Below are positions 1 to 7,282 of a stretch of DNA of 8,871 nucleotides, in pieces. The DNA is from Thermoplasmata archaeon (GTDB taxonomy: Archaea; Thermoplasmatota; Thermoplasmata; Lutacidiplasmatales; UBA184). The stretch spans positions 1-8,871 of the forward strand of contig JASHQY010000038.1 in NCBI GenBank assembly GCA_030038885.1. Reading direction: 5' to 3'. Numbering within the stretch: position 1 is the first letter of the stretch; every line of letters begins with the position of its first letter. The notes below the pieces were generated by a model. It saw nothing but the letters and a program-made list of their open reading frames with translations. It had not been told where the DNA came from and did no database searches. The translations under genes were made by a program, and so were the position numbers.

Positions 1-407
1 CGGACGTACGGACTGGCCGGAACGATCGCCCCCGGCGACGCAGCGGTTGACGCGGCCGGTGCCGAACTCGGTGCCGGCGTGGGGGCCGAAGCCGCCGGAC
101 GTCCGCCCGCTATCGACGCGGGTGTCGGGGCGGCGGGCGACGCACCTGCGGCGGCCGCAGCGCCGCCGGGGCCCGCGTCGATCGTCACGAGCAGGCCGCC
201 GACCTTCACCTTCTCGCCGACCTGGGCGTGGATCGTGAGGACCTTGCCGGATCTCGGCGAGGGGATCTCGACGTTCGCCTTGTCGGTCAGCACGCTGACC
301 AGCGGGGCATCCTCCCGGACGGTGCCCCCCTCCTGGACGAACCACTGGACGACCTCGCCCTCCGCGACGCCCTCGCCGATGTCGGGAAGGCGGAACTCGA
401 ACGCCAC
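1..407 (-). CDS. 2-oxoacid dehydrogenase E2 (dihydrolipoamide acyltransferase), N-terminal part, cut by left edge
   Basis: The E2 core of a 2-oxoacid dehydrogenase complex carries the acyl group on a lipoyl lysine and passes it to CoA. The frame starts at a GTG and stays open to the window edge, so about 135 residues are visible. Residues about 3-77 are a lipoyl domain: it opens with LPDIGEG and has the lipoylation motif TDKAN, with the lysine at about residue 43, followed by VEIPSP and a G-K-V turn. Residues about 79-131 form a long Ala/Pro/Ser/Gly-rich swinging linker. The last visible residues, ASPYVR, resemble the start of a peripheral subunit-binding domain; the catalytic domain lies off-window. 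The start is set by an AGGAGG site five bases upstream. E2 begins nine bases after the E1-beta stop, so the three genes form one operon. The acyl specificity is judged from the E1 partners, not from this fragment. Confidence 0.93.
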   Translation of the reverse strand, partial: MAFEFRLPDIGEGVAEGEVVQWFVQEGGTVREDAPLVSVLTDKANVEIPSPRSGKVLTIHAQVGEKVKVGGLLVTIDAGPGGAAAAAGASPAAPTPASIAGGRPAASAPTPAPSSAPAASTAASPGAIVPASPYV

Positions 408-412
408 CGCTT

Positions 413-418
413 CCTCCT
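413..418 (-). promoter_or_regulatory. Shine-Dalgarno site for E2
   Basis: On the minus strand this reads AGGAGG, five bases before the GTG at 407. Its first base falls within the E1-beta TAG stop context (TAG at 419-417), so translation of the two genes is probably coupled. It fixes the E2 start where no ATG is available. Confidence 0.8.
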
Positions 419-1394
419 ACGAGGCCTGGACGGCCGACCGCGCCGCGTGTGCGATCGTCTCGGCGTTCGGCAGGTAGAGGTGCTCGAGCGCGTAGGGGAA
501 CGGCGTGTCGTAGCCCGTGACCCGGCCGATCGGCGCCTTCAGCGAGTAGAAGGCCTTCTCGGCCAGGATCGCGGCGAGCTCCCCGCCGAAGCCGCAGCAG
601 CGGGCCGCCTCGTGGACGACGACCGCCCGGCCGGTCTTCTCGACCGACGCGAGGATCGCGGCCTCGTCGAGCGGCACGAGCGTCCGCGGGTCGATGACCT
701 CCGCGCGGATCCCCTCCTTCACGAGCAGGTCCGCGGCCTCGACGGTCGGGGGGACCATCGCACCGTACGCGAACAGGGAGACGTCGCTCCCCTCGCGCAC
801 GACCCGCGCCGAGCCGAACGGCACGCGGTGGTCCCCGTCCGGCACCTCGCCGGTCACGGCCCGGTAGATCCGCTTCGGTTCGAGGAAGATCACGGGGTCC
901 TCGTCGTGGACCGCGGTCAGCAAGAGCCCCTTCGCGTCCGCCGGGGTCGACGGGATCGCGACCTTCAGTCCGGCGGTGTGGCAGAAGTACGCCTCCGTGC
1001 TCTGCGAGTGGTAGAGCCCGCCCTTGATCCCGCCCCCGTACGGCGCGCGGATCACGACGTGGCAGGGGAACTGGCCGCCCGAACGGTAGCGCATCTTCGC
1101 GAGCTCGCTGACGATCTGGTCGAACGCCGGGTAGATGAAGTCGAGGAACTGGATCTCGGCGATCGGCTTGAGGCCGTAGAGCGCCATCCCGATCGCGGTG
1201 CCGACGATCCCGGTCTCCGAGAGCGGCGTGTCGATCACGCGGCTCTCGCCGAACTCCTTGAAGAGCCCCTCGGTCGCCCGGAAGACCCCGCCGTTGACCC
1301 CGATGTCCTCGCCGAGGATCAGCACGTCCGGGTCCGAGCGCATCGCCTCGGCGAGCCCGCGGTTCACGGCCTGCACGAGCGTCAGCTCGGTCAC
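417..1394 (-). CDS. 2-oxoacid dehydrogenase E1 component, beta subunit (branched-chain-type)
   Basis: This 325-residue subunit pairs with E1-alpha to form the thiamine diphosphate-dependent decarboxylase of a 2-oxoacid dehydrogenase complex. It is full length for the family. The N-terminal half has LGEDIG (about 27-32) and DTPLSETG (55-62); the glutamate at 60 is the family residue that contacts the TPP aminopyrimidine. YHSQSTEAYF (128-137) holds the conserved His129. The C-terminal half is the transketolase C-type domain, with IDPRTLVPLD near residues 214-223. The HSQS-x-EA-x-F stretch and the following LKVAIPSTP and AKGLLL segments resemble branched-chain 2-oxoacid dehydrogenase beta subunits more than classical pyruvate dehydrogenase. 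The start is GTG, overlapping the E1-alpha stop as GTGA, with a GGAGG about seven bases upstream, so the subunits should be made by coupled translation. Exact substrate (branched-chain oxoacids, pyruvate or acetoin) is uncertain. Confidence 0.96.
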   Translation of the reverse strand: MTELTLVQAVNRGLAEAMRSDPDVLILGEDIGVNGGVFRATEGLFKEFGESRVIDTPLSETGIVGTAIGMALYGLKPIAEIQFLDFIYPAFDQIVSELAKMRYRSGGQFPCHVVIRAPYGGGIKGGLYHSQSTEAYFCHTAGLKVAIPSTPADAKGLLLTAVHDEDPVIFLEPKRIYRAVTGEVPDGDHRVPFGSARVVREGSDVSLFAYGAMVPPTVEAADLLVKEGIRAEVIDPRTLVPLDEAAILASVEKTGRAVVVHEAARCCGFGGELAAILAEKAFYSLKAPIGRVTGYDTPFPYALEHLYLPNAETIAHAARSAVQAS

Positions 1395-2479
1395 GGGGCG
1401 CCTCCGTGCGGCCGGTCGGACGCATCGAACGAGCGCTGCTCCTCCTCGAGCTGGGGCGTCGGGACCGAGAAGACGTCACCGAACATCGAGTCCGGAGCCA
1501 TCGGCGCGATCCGTTCGGACTCGGCGATCGCGGCGGCGACCTGGGCGCGGGCGTCCTCCCAGATCTTCTGATCACCGGCCGCGTCCACCGCGCCCGCGGC
1601 GAGGAGCTCGCCGCGCAGTCGCGTGAGAGGGTCCCGCTCCTTCCAGTGCGCGACCTCCTCGTCGGAGCGGTAGCGCTTGGGATCGTCCGACGTCGAATGG
1701 GGACCGAGCCGGTAGACCTGCGCCTCGATCATCGTCGGTCCGTCGCCCCGCACCGCGCGCTGCCGGGCCTCCGCGACCGCGCGGTAGACGGCCCGCACGT
1801 CCGTGCCGTCGACGACCACGCCCGGGAACCCGTAGGCGTCGGCCTTCTCGGCGAGCGTCTTGCTGCGGGTCTGCTTCGCACGGGGCAGCGAGATCGCCCA
1901 CTGGTTGTTCTGGCAGAGGAAGATCGTCGGGGTCCGGAACACTCCCGCGAAGTTCATGCCGGCGTGGAAATCGTTCGAGCTCGTCGCGCCGTCGCCGAAG
2001 AACGCGACCGTGACGATCGGGTCCTTCCGCCGCTGCGCGGCCATCGCGGCGCCGACCGCCTGGGTGATCTGCGTGCCGATCGGACTGGACGCCGAGACGT
2101 AGTGCTGGTCCGCGAACGCGAAATGGTTGGGCATCTGGCGGCCCTTCGTCAGGTCCGACGAGTTCCCCATCAGCTGGTCGAGGACCGACGTGAGCGACGC
2201 GCCCCGCGTCAGCGCGACCGCGAGCTCCCGGTACGCCGGGAACATCCAATCGTCCGGCCGCACGGCGAGCGCGCAGCCGACCTGGGCGGCCTCCTGGCCC
2301 ATGAGCGGCGCGTAGAAGCCGATCCGCCCCTGACGCTGGAGGGCGAGGCACCGCTCGTCGATCGCGCGGCTCAGCACCATCCACCGGTACGCCGGCAGGA
2401 GTTGGTCCTTCGGCAGGTCGAACGGGTCGGTCGTGGGGGGGACCTGCGGGTCCGGGGCCACTGACGCCGTGGACGCCAC
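1391..2479 (-). CDS. 2-oxoacid dehydrogenase E1 component, alpha subunit (branched-chain-type)
   Basis: This 362-residue subunit carries most of the thiamine diphosphate site of the E1 alpha2-beta2 decarboxylase. The TPP/Mg motif is clear: GDGATSSND starts at residue 162 and the closing NN is at 191-192 (CQNNQWAIS). The catalytic-loop motif RLGPHSTSDDP at about 257-267 contains His261 and the serine equivalent to the phosphorylated serine of mitochondrial branched-chain E1-alpha. GRIGFY and GQEA near residues 51-64 are also branched-chain-like. The start is GTG; a GGTGAT three bases upstream could act as a Shine-Dalgarno site. However, a TATA box centred about 26 bases above the GTG suggests that transcription begins at or near the start codon, giving a leaderless mRNA. 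The stop overlaps E1-beta by four bases. It is the promoter-proximal gene of the operon. The first 20 or so residues (Pro/Asp/Thr-rich) are poorly constrained, so a slightly later start is possible. Confidence 0.95.
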   Translation of the reverse strand: MASTASVAPDPQVPPTTDPFDLPKDQLLPAYRWMVLSRAIDERCLALQRQGRIGFYAPLMGQEAAQVGCALAVRPDDWMFPAYRELAVALTRGASLTSVLDQLMGNSSDLTKGRQMPNHFAFADQHYVSASSPIGTQITQAVGAAMAAQRRKDPIVTVAFFGDGATSSNDFHAGMNFAGVFRTPTIFLCQNNQWAISLPRAKQTRSKTLAEKADAYGFPGVVVDGTDVRAVYRAVAEARQRAVRGDGPTMIEAQVYRLGPHSTSDDPKRYRSDEEVAHWKERDPLTRLRGELLAAGAVDAAGDQKIWEDARAQVAAAIAESERIAPMAPDSMFGDVFSVPTPQLEEEQRSFDASDRPHGGAP

Positions 2480-2500
2480 GGAATCACCGACGATGGTCCG

Positions 2501-2510
2501 CGATATAACC
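2501..2510 (-). promoter_or_regulatory. Probable archaeal TATA box for the E1-alpha/E1-beta/E2 operon
   Basis: The minus strand reads GGTTATATCG, an AT island in very GC-rich surroundings. Its centre is about 26 bases above the GTG start at 2479, the usual archaeal TATA-to-start-of-transcription distance. This predicts a leaderless or near-leaderless transcript. The call rests on spacing and base composition only. Confidence 0.6.
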
Positions 2511-2719
2511 CTAGGGAGCCGGGGGGACCGACGTCTCCCGTGGGACGCGGGAACGAGCGCGAGGGAGGCGGGCCCGTGGGACCCGGCGGGGACGGCGGAC
2601 GCCGCGTGGCCGGATCGAGGACCGAACGCGGAGCGCGGGTCGCGGACCCCTGCGGGAAGGGCCCGGACCGGCGGGCGGTCCGGGCCGACCTCCCGTTTCG
2701 TGACCTCTTTCCGTGAGTC
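2511..2719. other. Non-coding part of the divergent intergenic region
   Basis: About 200 bases lie between the two TATA boxes. No frame here shows a recognisable protein. It holds the hairpin at 2660-2686, a ten-base direct repeat CCCGTGGGAC at 2537-2546 and 2573-2582, and a near-repeat TTTCGTGA / TTTCCGTGA at 2696-2703 and 2708-2716, just above the exporter TATA box. The short repeats may be chance in such GC-rich DNA. Confidence 0.5.
2660..2686. repeat. Perfect inverted repeat / hairpin, 10-bp stem with 7-base loop
   Basis: GGCCCGGACC (2660-2669) is the exact reverse complement of GGTCCGGGCC (2677-2686), with loop GGCGGGC. No T-rich tract follows directly on either strand, and no gene ends here, so it is unlikely to be an intrinsic terminator. 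It sits about 45 bases above the exporter TATA box. It could be a regulator site, part of a small RNA, or chance in G+C-rich DNA. Confidence 0.6.
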
Positions 2720-2744
2720 GGTCGTATAGACCCTTTATACCACC
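2720..2744 (+). promoter_or_regulatory. TATA box of the ABC exporter operon inside an operator-like dyad
   Basis: TTTATA at 2734-2739 is centred about 34 bases above the ATG at 2771, which puts the predicted transcription start near 2762 and leaves a leader of about eight bases with no Shine-Dalgarno site. The box lies in a dyad: GGTCGTATA (2720-2728) and TATACCACC (2736-2744) are reverse complements at eight of nine positions, separated by seven bases. A dimeric repressor bound there would block TBP. No regulator gene is in the window, so the operator role is inferred. Confidence 0.55.
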
Positions 2745-2770
2745 GACGGCGTGGCGCGCGCCCTCCCTTC

Positions 2771-3754
2771 ATGACGAACGTTCCTGCGATCGAAGTGCGA
2801 GGACTCACCCGGGTCTTCGAGAGCCGAAAGGGTTTCCTCTTCCGTGAGGTTTCCCGGACCGAGGCGCTCCGGGGACTCGACCTGACGGTCGAGCCCGAGG
2901 CGATCTTCGGGCTCCTCGGGCCGAACGGCGCCGGGAAGACGACGCTCGTGAAGATCCTCTCGACCCTCCTGCTGCCCTCGACCGGGACCGCGCTCGTCCT
3001 CGGCCACGATGTCGTTGAAGAGTCCGCCTGGCTGCGGCCCCGGATCGGGCTCGTGCTCGGCGGCGAACGGGGCCTCTACAACCGCATCAACGCGCGCGAC
3101 AACCTCCGGTACTTCGCGGACCTCTACGGGATCCCGCCGCACGAGCGGGAGCACCGGATCGATGAGGTCCTCGAGCGGGTCGGGCTCGAGGGGGCCGCCG
3201 ACCGCCGGGTCGAGGAGTACTCCCGGGGGATGAAGCAGAAGCTCCACATCGCGCGCGGGATCCTCCACCGGCCGCAGGTCCTCTTCCTCGACGAGCCGAC
3301 GATCGGGCTCGACCCAAAGAGCGCCCGCGAGACCCGCAAGCTCGTGCGCTCGCTGGTCTCGGACGGGGTCACGATCTTCCTGACGACCCACTACATGTTC
3401 GAGGCGGAGGAGCTCTGCCCCGAGATCGCGGTGATGTCGAAGGGGCGGATCGTCGCGCGGGACACGGTCGCCGGCCTCCGCCAGCTGGTCGGCGGCGACC
3501 GCACGCTCGAAGCGGAGGCGTACGGGTTCGAGGACCGGGAGGTCGACGCGATCCGCCACCTGCCCGGCGTCTCGAAGGTCGTGAGCGAGGAGTACGGGCC
3601 GCGGACCCGGCTGACCGTCCGGCTGCGCAGCCTCGAGACGACGCCGGACCAGGTGGTCGCGACCCTTCCGGGGCATCCTGAGCTCGCGGTCCGCGAGCGC
3701 CGCACGTCGCTCGAGGACGTCTACCTCGACCTCGTCGAGGAGGAGGCTCCGTAA
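2771..3754 (+). CDS. ABC-2 type exporter, ATP-binding subunit
   Basis: This 327-residue cytoplasmic ATPase would power the two permeases that follow. Walker A is GPNGAGKTT at 50-58. The signature is YSRGMKQKL at 150-158. Walker B is VLFLDEPT at 170-177 with catalytic Glu175. The D-loop follows (GLDP, 179-182) and the switch histidine is His207. The usual Q-loop glutamine is not apparent: the region reads LVLGGERGLY at about 94-103, a pattern I recall from a subset of drug/lipid-type ABC-2 ATPases. Residues from about 240 form a small C-terminal domain of the type often found in this group, ending in the LEDVYLDL segment. It opens a three-gene operon with a probable very short leader; its TAA directly abuts the next ATG. 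The substrate is not predictable: drug, lipid or polysaccharide precursor export are all possible. Confidence 0.95.
   Translation: MTNVPAIEVRGLTRVFESRKGFLFREVSRTEALRGLDLTVEPEAIFGLLGPNGAGKTTLVKILSTLLLPSTGTALVLGHDVVEESAWLRPRIGLVLGGERGLYNRINARDNLRYFADLYGIPPHEREHRIDEVLERVGLEGAADRRVEEYSRGMKQKLHIARGILHRPQVLFLDEPTIGLDPKSARETRKLVRSLVSDGVTIFLTTHYMFEAEELCPEIAVMSKGRIVARDTVAGLRQLVGGDRTLEAEAYGFEDREVDAIRHLPGVSKVVSEEYGPRTRLTVRLRSLETTPDQVVATLPGHPELAVRERRTSLEDVYLDLVEEEAP
3741..3746 (+). promoter_or_regulatory. Shine-Dalgarno site for the first permease
   Basis: AGGAGG lies eight bases before the ATG at 3755, inside the last codons of the ATPase gene. It supports the TAAATG junction as a true gene boundary. 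Confidence 0.7.
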
Positions 3755-4564
3755 ATGGCGACCGCCGACGTGCCCCACGTCTCCCGCGTCCGGGCGACCG
3801 AGGCATCGCTCCGCCTCGCGTTCCAGATGTTCGTCGCGGACCCCCAATGGCTGATCCCCTCGATGATCGCCCCGGTGGTCTTCGGCCTCGTGGCGTTCGA
3901 GCTGTTCCAGGGCGCGGGGCCGGACTTCCTCACGTACGCGATCCTCGGGGCCGGGATGATGAGCATGTGGGGCCAGACGCTCTACGGGAGCGGATGGGCG
4001 ATCGGCCAGGACCGGGAGTTCGGGACCCTCGAGCCGACCGTGCAGTCGCCGACGCCGTACGTCTACGTCGTGCTCGGCCGCGTGCTGTGGAACGTCGTCT
4101 CGGGCCTCGCGGGCGGCGGGATCGTCTACCTCGTCGTCCTCGCGGTCGCGGGCGCGCCGCCCGCGCTCCCCGACCCGCTCGGGTTCGTCGCGCTGTTCCT
4201 CTTCGTGATGCTGACGCTCGCGGCGGTCGGGATCCTGTTCTCGGCGGCCTGGGTCTACACGCGGTACTCCGGCTTCATCCAGAACGTCGGGGAGTTCGCG
4301 TTCTACGTCGGGACCGGCTGCATGTTCCCGGTCGTGATCCTCCCGTTCTGGACGAACCCGATCGCGCTCGTGTTCCCGCCGACCTGGGCGCTCGACGCGC
4401 TCCGCTACCTCGCGATCCCGGGCTACGTGGGGTTCGCGTGGGGGTTCTGGCCCGACCTCCTCGGCGCGGTCGCGACGACCGTCGTGTACGTCGCGGTCGC
4501 CGGTGCGATCTTCCGGAGGGTCGAGCTCCACGTCCTCGCGAAGGGGAACCTGAGCGACTACTGA
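3755..4564 (+). CDS. ABC-2 type exporter permease, first subunit
   Basis: This 269-residue integral membrane protein is expected to pair with the neighbouring permease to form the export channel. Hydrophobic segments are visible at about 33-51, 58-78, 105-131, 142-166, 173-197 and 234-254, consistent with the six-helix ABC-2 fold. After the second helix comes a cytoplasmic motif REFGTLEPTVQSP (87-99), the family's E-x-GTLE-x(n)-SP element thought to contact the ATPase. No signal peptide is seen, and the short N-terminus is hydrophilic, as usual. It starts directly after the ATPase stop and has its own Shine-Dalgarno site. It is only distantly similar to the second permease, so the transporter is probably a heterodimer of permeases on an ATPase dimer. 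Confidence 0.9.
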   Translation: MATADVPHVSRVRATEASLRLAFQMFVADPQWLIPSMIAPVVFGLVAFELFQGAGPDFLTYAILGAGMMSMWGQTLYGSGWAIGQDREFGTLEPTVQSPTPYVYVVLGRVLWNVVSGLAGGGIVYLVVLAVAGAPPALPDPLGFVALFLFVMLTLAAVGILFSAAWVYTRYSGFIQNVGEFAFYVGTGCMFPVVILPFWTNPIALVFPPTWALDALRYLAIPGYVGFAWGFWPDLLGAVATTVVYVAVAGAIFRRVELHVLAKGNLSDY

Positions 4565-4582
4565 GGGCCGGATCGAGGGACG

Positions 4583-5413
4583 ATGCTCGCGCACGCCGGG
4601 ACGTACCGGACCGAGAACCGCGTGTCGTTCTGGCGGACGTTCTGGTCGAACGCGGTGATCGCGCCCCGCACGACCCTGGGGTTCATGCGGATCGACTTCG
4701 TCCTCGGGACGATCTTCATCATCCCGTTGATGCAGATGGTCTTCTTCGTCTTCGTCGTCCAGGTGAGCGGGGGAGGACCCTCCGAGATCGCGTTCACCGC
4801 CCTCGGCAACGCGGTCTCGACCGTGACCTACTCGAGCATCTTCTCGGTCTGCCAGACGACCGACAGCGAGAAGCAGCAGGGCACGATGGAGCACCTCCTG
4901 GTCTCGCCGGCGAACCGCCTCGCGCTCTACTTCGGCCGGGGCCTCCTGCCGATCCTGATCTCGCTCGCGACCGTCAGCGTCGGGATCGCCTACGCGACGT
5001 TCCTCTTCGGGGTCGCGATCCCGCTCTCGGCCGTGCCGACCCTCGCGGTTTCGGTCGTCCTCACCGCGTTCGCGATGGTCGGCTTCGGGCTCCTCTTGGG
5101 CGGGGTCGCGCTCTATCTGCGCACGTCGATCATCCTCGGGAACATCTTCCTGTTCATTGGGCTCCTCCTCTCTGGCGTTAACTTCCCGACGTCCCAGCTC
5201 CCGCCGGTCGTCGCGTGGATCGGCTACGGGTTCCCGCTCACGTGGGGCCTCGCGGCGATCCGCGCGTCGGTCGCCGGCGATCCCTGGGGCACGATCGGGC
5301 TCTTGTGGGGCCTCGTCGTCGCGTCGGCCATCGCGTCGTTCGGCTGCGCGATCGGGCTCTGGGAGTACTTCGAGCGTCGGGCGCTCGCCACCGGCAGCAT
5401 CGCGAAGTTCTAA
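4583..5413 (+). CDS. ABC-2 type exporter permease, second subunit
   Basis: This 276-residue membrane protein is the second permease of the operon, 18 bases after the first. Hydrophobic stretches lie at about 39-61, 67-90, 118-140, 143-173, 178-200 and 234-260. The ABC-2 coupling motif is textbook here: SEKQQGTMEHLLVSPANR at 95-112. A loop with FPTSQLPP at 201-208, followed by a final helix and a short basic tail, is common in DrrB/NodJ-like permeases. The first 38 residues are polar, with a possible amphipathic stretch. Upstream only a weak GAGGG precedes the ATG, so coupling with the previous gene is likely. It is the last gene of the operon; its stop lies 15 bases from the converging aprA stop. 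Confidence 0.9.
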   Translation: MLAHAGTYRTENRVSFWRTFWSNAVIAPRTTLGFMRIDFVLGTIFIIPLMQMVFFVFVVQVSGGGPSEIAFTALGNAVSTVTYSSIFSVCQTTDSEKQQGTMEHLLVSPANRLALYFGRGLLPILISLATVSVGIAYATFLFGVAIPLSAVPTLAVSVVLTAFAMVGFGLLLGGVALYLRTSIILGNIFLFIGLLLSGVNFPTSQLPPVVAWIGYGFPLTWGLAAIRASVAGDPWGTIGLLWGLVVASAIASFGCAIGLWEYFERRALATGSIAKF

Positions 5414-5428
5414 GGCCCGGGCCCCGCG

Positions 5429-7264
5429 CTACAGCACCGCGCGGACCGGCTTCGTGAACAACCGCCATTCGCCGCTCGCGGGGTCGTAGACCGAGTTCAC
5501 GAAGCACCGCCAGTGCGCGTCATCGACCTTCGGGTGGTCGGACCGGTAGTAGTAGCCCGGCCACCGGGTCTCGGTCCGGAAGCGGGTGTGGCGGAGCACG
5601 GCCTCGGCGGTCCAGGTCCGGTGGTCGAGCTCCCACGCCCGGCCGAGCTGGTGGAGGTCGCCCGCGCCGATCGCCCGGAGGTCTTCGCGCAACCGCAGGA
5701 GCTGCCGCAGCCCCCGCTCGAGCAGCGCGTCGTTCGTCGCGTAGTTCGCGCTGACCCCGCCGCCGTACTCGTCCATGATCTTCTCGAGGCGGTGGAGCCC
5801 CTGGTCGGGGAACAGGAGGCCGGGCGAGACCGCGCCGCGGGTGATCTTCGGCCGGTCCTCGACGAAGCGGACGAGCGGGGCGAAGATCTCGGTCCGCAGC
5901 CGCTCGACCTCCTCGACCGCCACCGGGACCGGGCCGGGGTGGTCGGCGAGGAACCGGACCGCGCCCTTCGCCGCGAGGCGGCCCTCGGTGAACGAGCCGC
6001 TCGAGAACTTGTGCGCCGAACCCCCGATCGTGTCGCCGGCCCCGAAGAGGCCCGCGATCGTCGTCATCCGGTTGTACCCCCACCGGTACTCCGGCGGCGC
6101 GACGTCGTCCGGCCCGCTCGCCCACGCGCCCGCGCAGACCGCGTGGGAGCCGAGGAGGTACGGCTCGGAGAGGATCAGCTCGGACGGGTCGGTCTTGGGA
6201 TCGATCCCCTGGGCGGCCCAGGTGACCGCTTGGCCGACCGTCATGTTGAGGAACGCCCCCCACGCCGCGTTCTCCTTCTCGGGGGTGTCGATCACGCGCT
6301 CGGTGTGGATGAGGATCGGGCCCCGGCCCTCCTGGATCTCGCGGAGCATGAGGTCGTTCCGCAGGCACGTGGGCAGCGGCTTCGCGTCGGCGTAGGCGCC
6401 CACGCGCTCGCGCAGCTCGGCGCGCCGCGTGACCTCGTAGTTCTCGCCCGCGGCGTTCGTCGCGACCGCCTTGAGGTACAGGAAGAACGCGCCGACGGGG
6501 CCGTACCCGTCCTTGAACCGGGTCACGACGAGGCGGTTCTCCATCTGGGTCATCTCGGCCCCGACGCGGATCAGGAGCGCGTAGGCGGAGCCGGTCGACC
6601 AGGGAGGGTACCACGTGCGGCCCCAGCCCTCGCCGGCGGACCGCGGCCGGAAGAGGTGCGACGCGCCGCCGGCGGCGACGATCACGACCCGTGCGCGGTA
6701 GACCCGGTACGACCCGTCCCGCACCGAGAAGCCGACCGCGCCCGCGATCCGGCGCGGGTCGTCCGCGCTCGGCAGAAGGTGCGTGATGATCACGTGCTCG
6801 TCGACCTGGGACGCGGCCGCCCGTGCCGCCTCCGCGATGATCGGCTTGTACGACTCGCCGTGGATCATCACCTGCCAGCGGCCCTCGCGGATGTACTTCC
6901 CCGAGGGATCGGTGAAGATCGGGAGCCCCCACTCCTCGAACAGGTGGACCGAGGAGTCGACGTGCCGCGCGATGTCGAAGACGAGGTCCTCCCGGGAGAG
7001 CCCCATCAGGTCGTTGCGGACATACCGGACGAAGTCCTCGGGGCGGTTCTCCCCCCAGCGCATCCCCATGTAGCAGTTGATCGCGCTCAGCCCCTGCGCG
7101 ACCGCTCCGCTGCGCTCGATCGCCGCCTTCTCGACGAGGACGATCTTCAAGTCCCGCCCCCAGTACCGGGCCTCGAACGCCGCCCCGCAGCCGGCGAAGC
7201 CGCCGCCGACGATCAGGACGTCACAGTCCACGATGCGGGGCGCGTTCGGGAGCCCGTCGTCCAT
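5429..7264 (-). CDS. aprA: Adenylylsulfate (APS) reductase, alpha (flavoprotein) subunit
   Basis: AprA is the FAD subunit that interconverts APS plus two electrons with sulfite plus AMP in dissimilatory sulfate reduction or, in reverse, in sulfur oxidation; it acts in the cytoplasm. The 611 residues are somewhat shorter than Archaeoglobus fulgidus AprA (about 643), mainly at the N-terminus. The FAD dinucleotide motif GGGFAGCG is at 20-27. ERSGAVAQGLSAIN (50-63) and SSGSFTEGR (421-429) are family-specific flavin-site segments. Aligned by eye to A. fulgidus, active-site residues Asn74, Tyr95, Glu141, Trp234, Arg265 and His398 correspond to Asn63, Tyr81, Glu127, Trp218, Arg249 and His374; all are conserved. 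That separates it from fumarate reductase and L-aspartate oxidase. It starts 18 bases after aprB with only a weak ribosome site. Direction of catalysis cannot be told from this window. Confidence 0.97.
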   Translation of the reverse strand: MDDGLPNAPRIVDCDVLIVGGGFAGCGAAFEARYWGRDLKIVLVEKAAIERSGAVAQGLSAINCYMGMRWGENRPEDFVRYVRNDLMGLSREDLVFDIARHVDSSVHLFEEWGLPIFTDPSGKYIREGRWQVMIHGESYKPIIAEAARAAASQVDEHVIITHLLPSADDPRRIAGAVGFSVRDGSYRVYRARVVIVAAGGASHLFRPRSAGEGWGRTWYPPWSTGSAYALLIRVGAEMTQMENRLVVTRFKDGYGPVGAFFLYLKAVATNAAGENYEVTRRAELRERVGAYADAKPLPTCLRNDLMLREIQEGRGPILIHTERVIDTPEKENAAWGAFLNMTVGQAVTWAAQGIDPKTDPSELILSEPYLLGSHAVCAGAWASGPDDVAPPEYRWGYNRMTTIAGLFGAGDTIGGSAHKFSSGSFTEGRLAAKGAVRFLADHPGPVPVAVEEVERLRTEIFAPLVRFVEDRPKITRGAVSPGLLFPDQGLHRLEKIMDEYGGGVSANYATNDALLERGLRQLLRLREDLRAIGAGDLHQLGRAWELDHRTWTAEAVLRHTRFRTETRWPGYYYRSDHPKVDDAHWRCFVNSVYDPASGEWRLFTKPVRAVL

Positions 7265-7282
7265 GCCGGCCCCGCGTGAGGC

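Noticed and set aside
228..1571. 447-codon open frame on the plus strand opposite the E1/E2 genes
   Set aside because: Arg/Asp/Val-rich low-information sequence; the minus-strand E1 and E2 genes explain the region fully.
2735..4894. Very long open frame (over 700 codons) on the minus strand opposite the exporter genes
   Set aside because: It is extremely rich in Arg, Asp, Glu and His, has no recognisable domain, and is the mirror of GC-rich codons on the plus strand, where clear ABC motifs occur.
5414..5423. Perfect palindrome GGCCCGGGCC between the converging exporter and aprA genes, as a bidirectional terminator
   Set aside because: It has no loop and no T tract on either side. The gap is only 15 bases, and such a palindrome can arise by chance in GC-rich DNA.
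5513..7279. 588-codon open frame on the plus strand opposite aprA
   Set aside because: Same antisense effect of high GC at the third codon position; aprA on the minus strand has complete family motifs.
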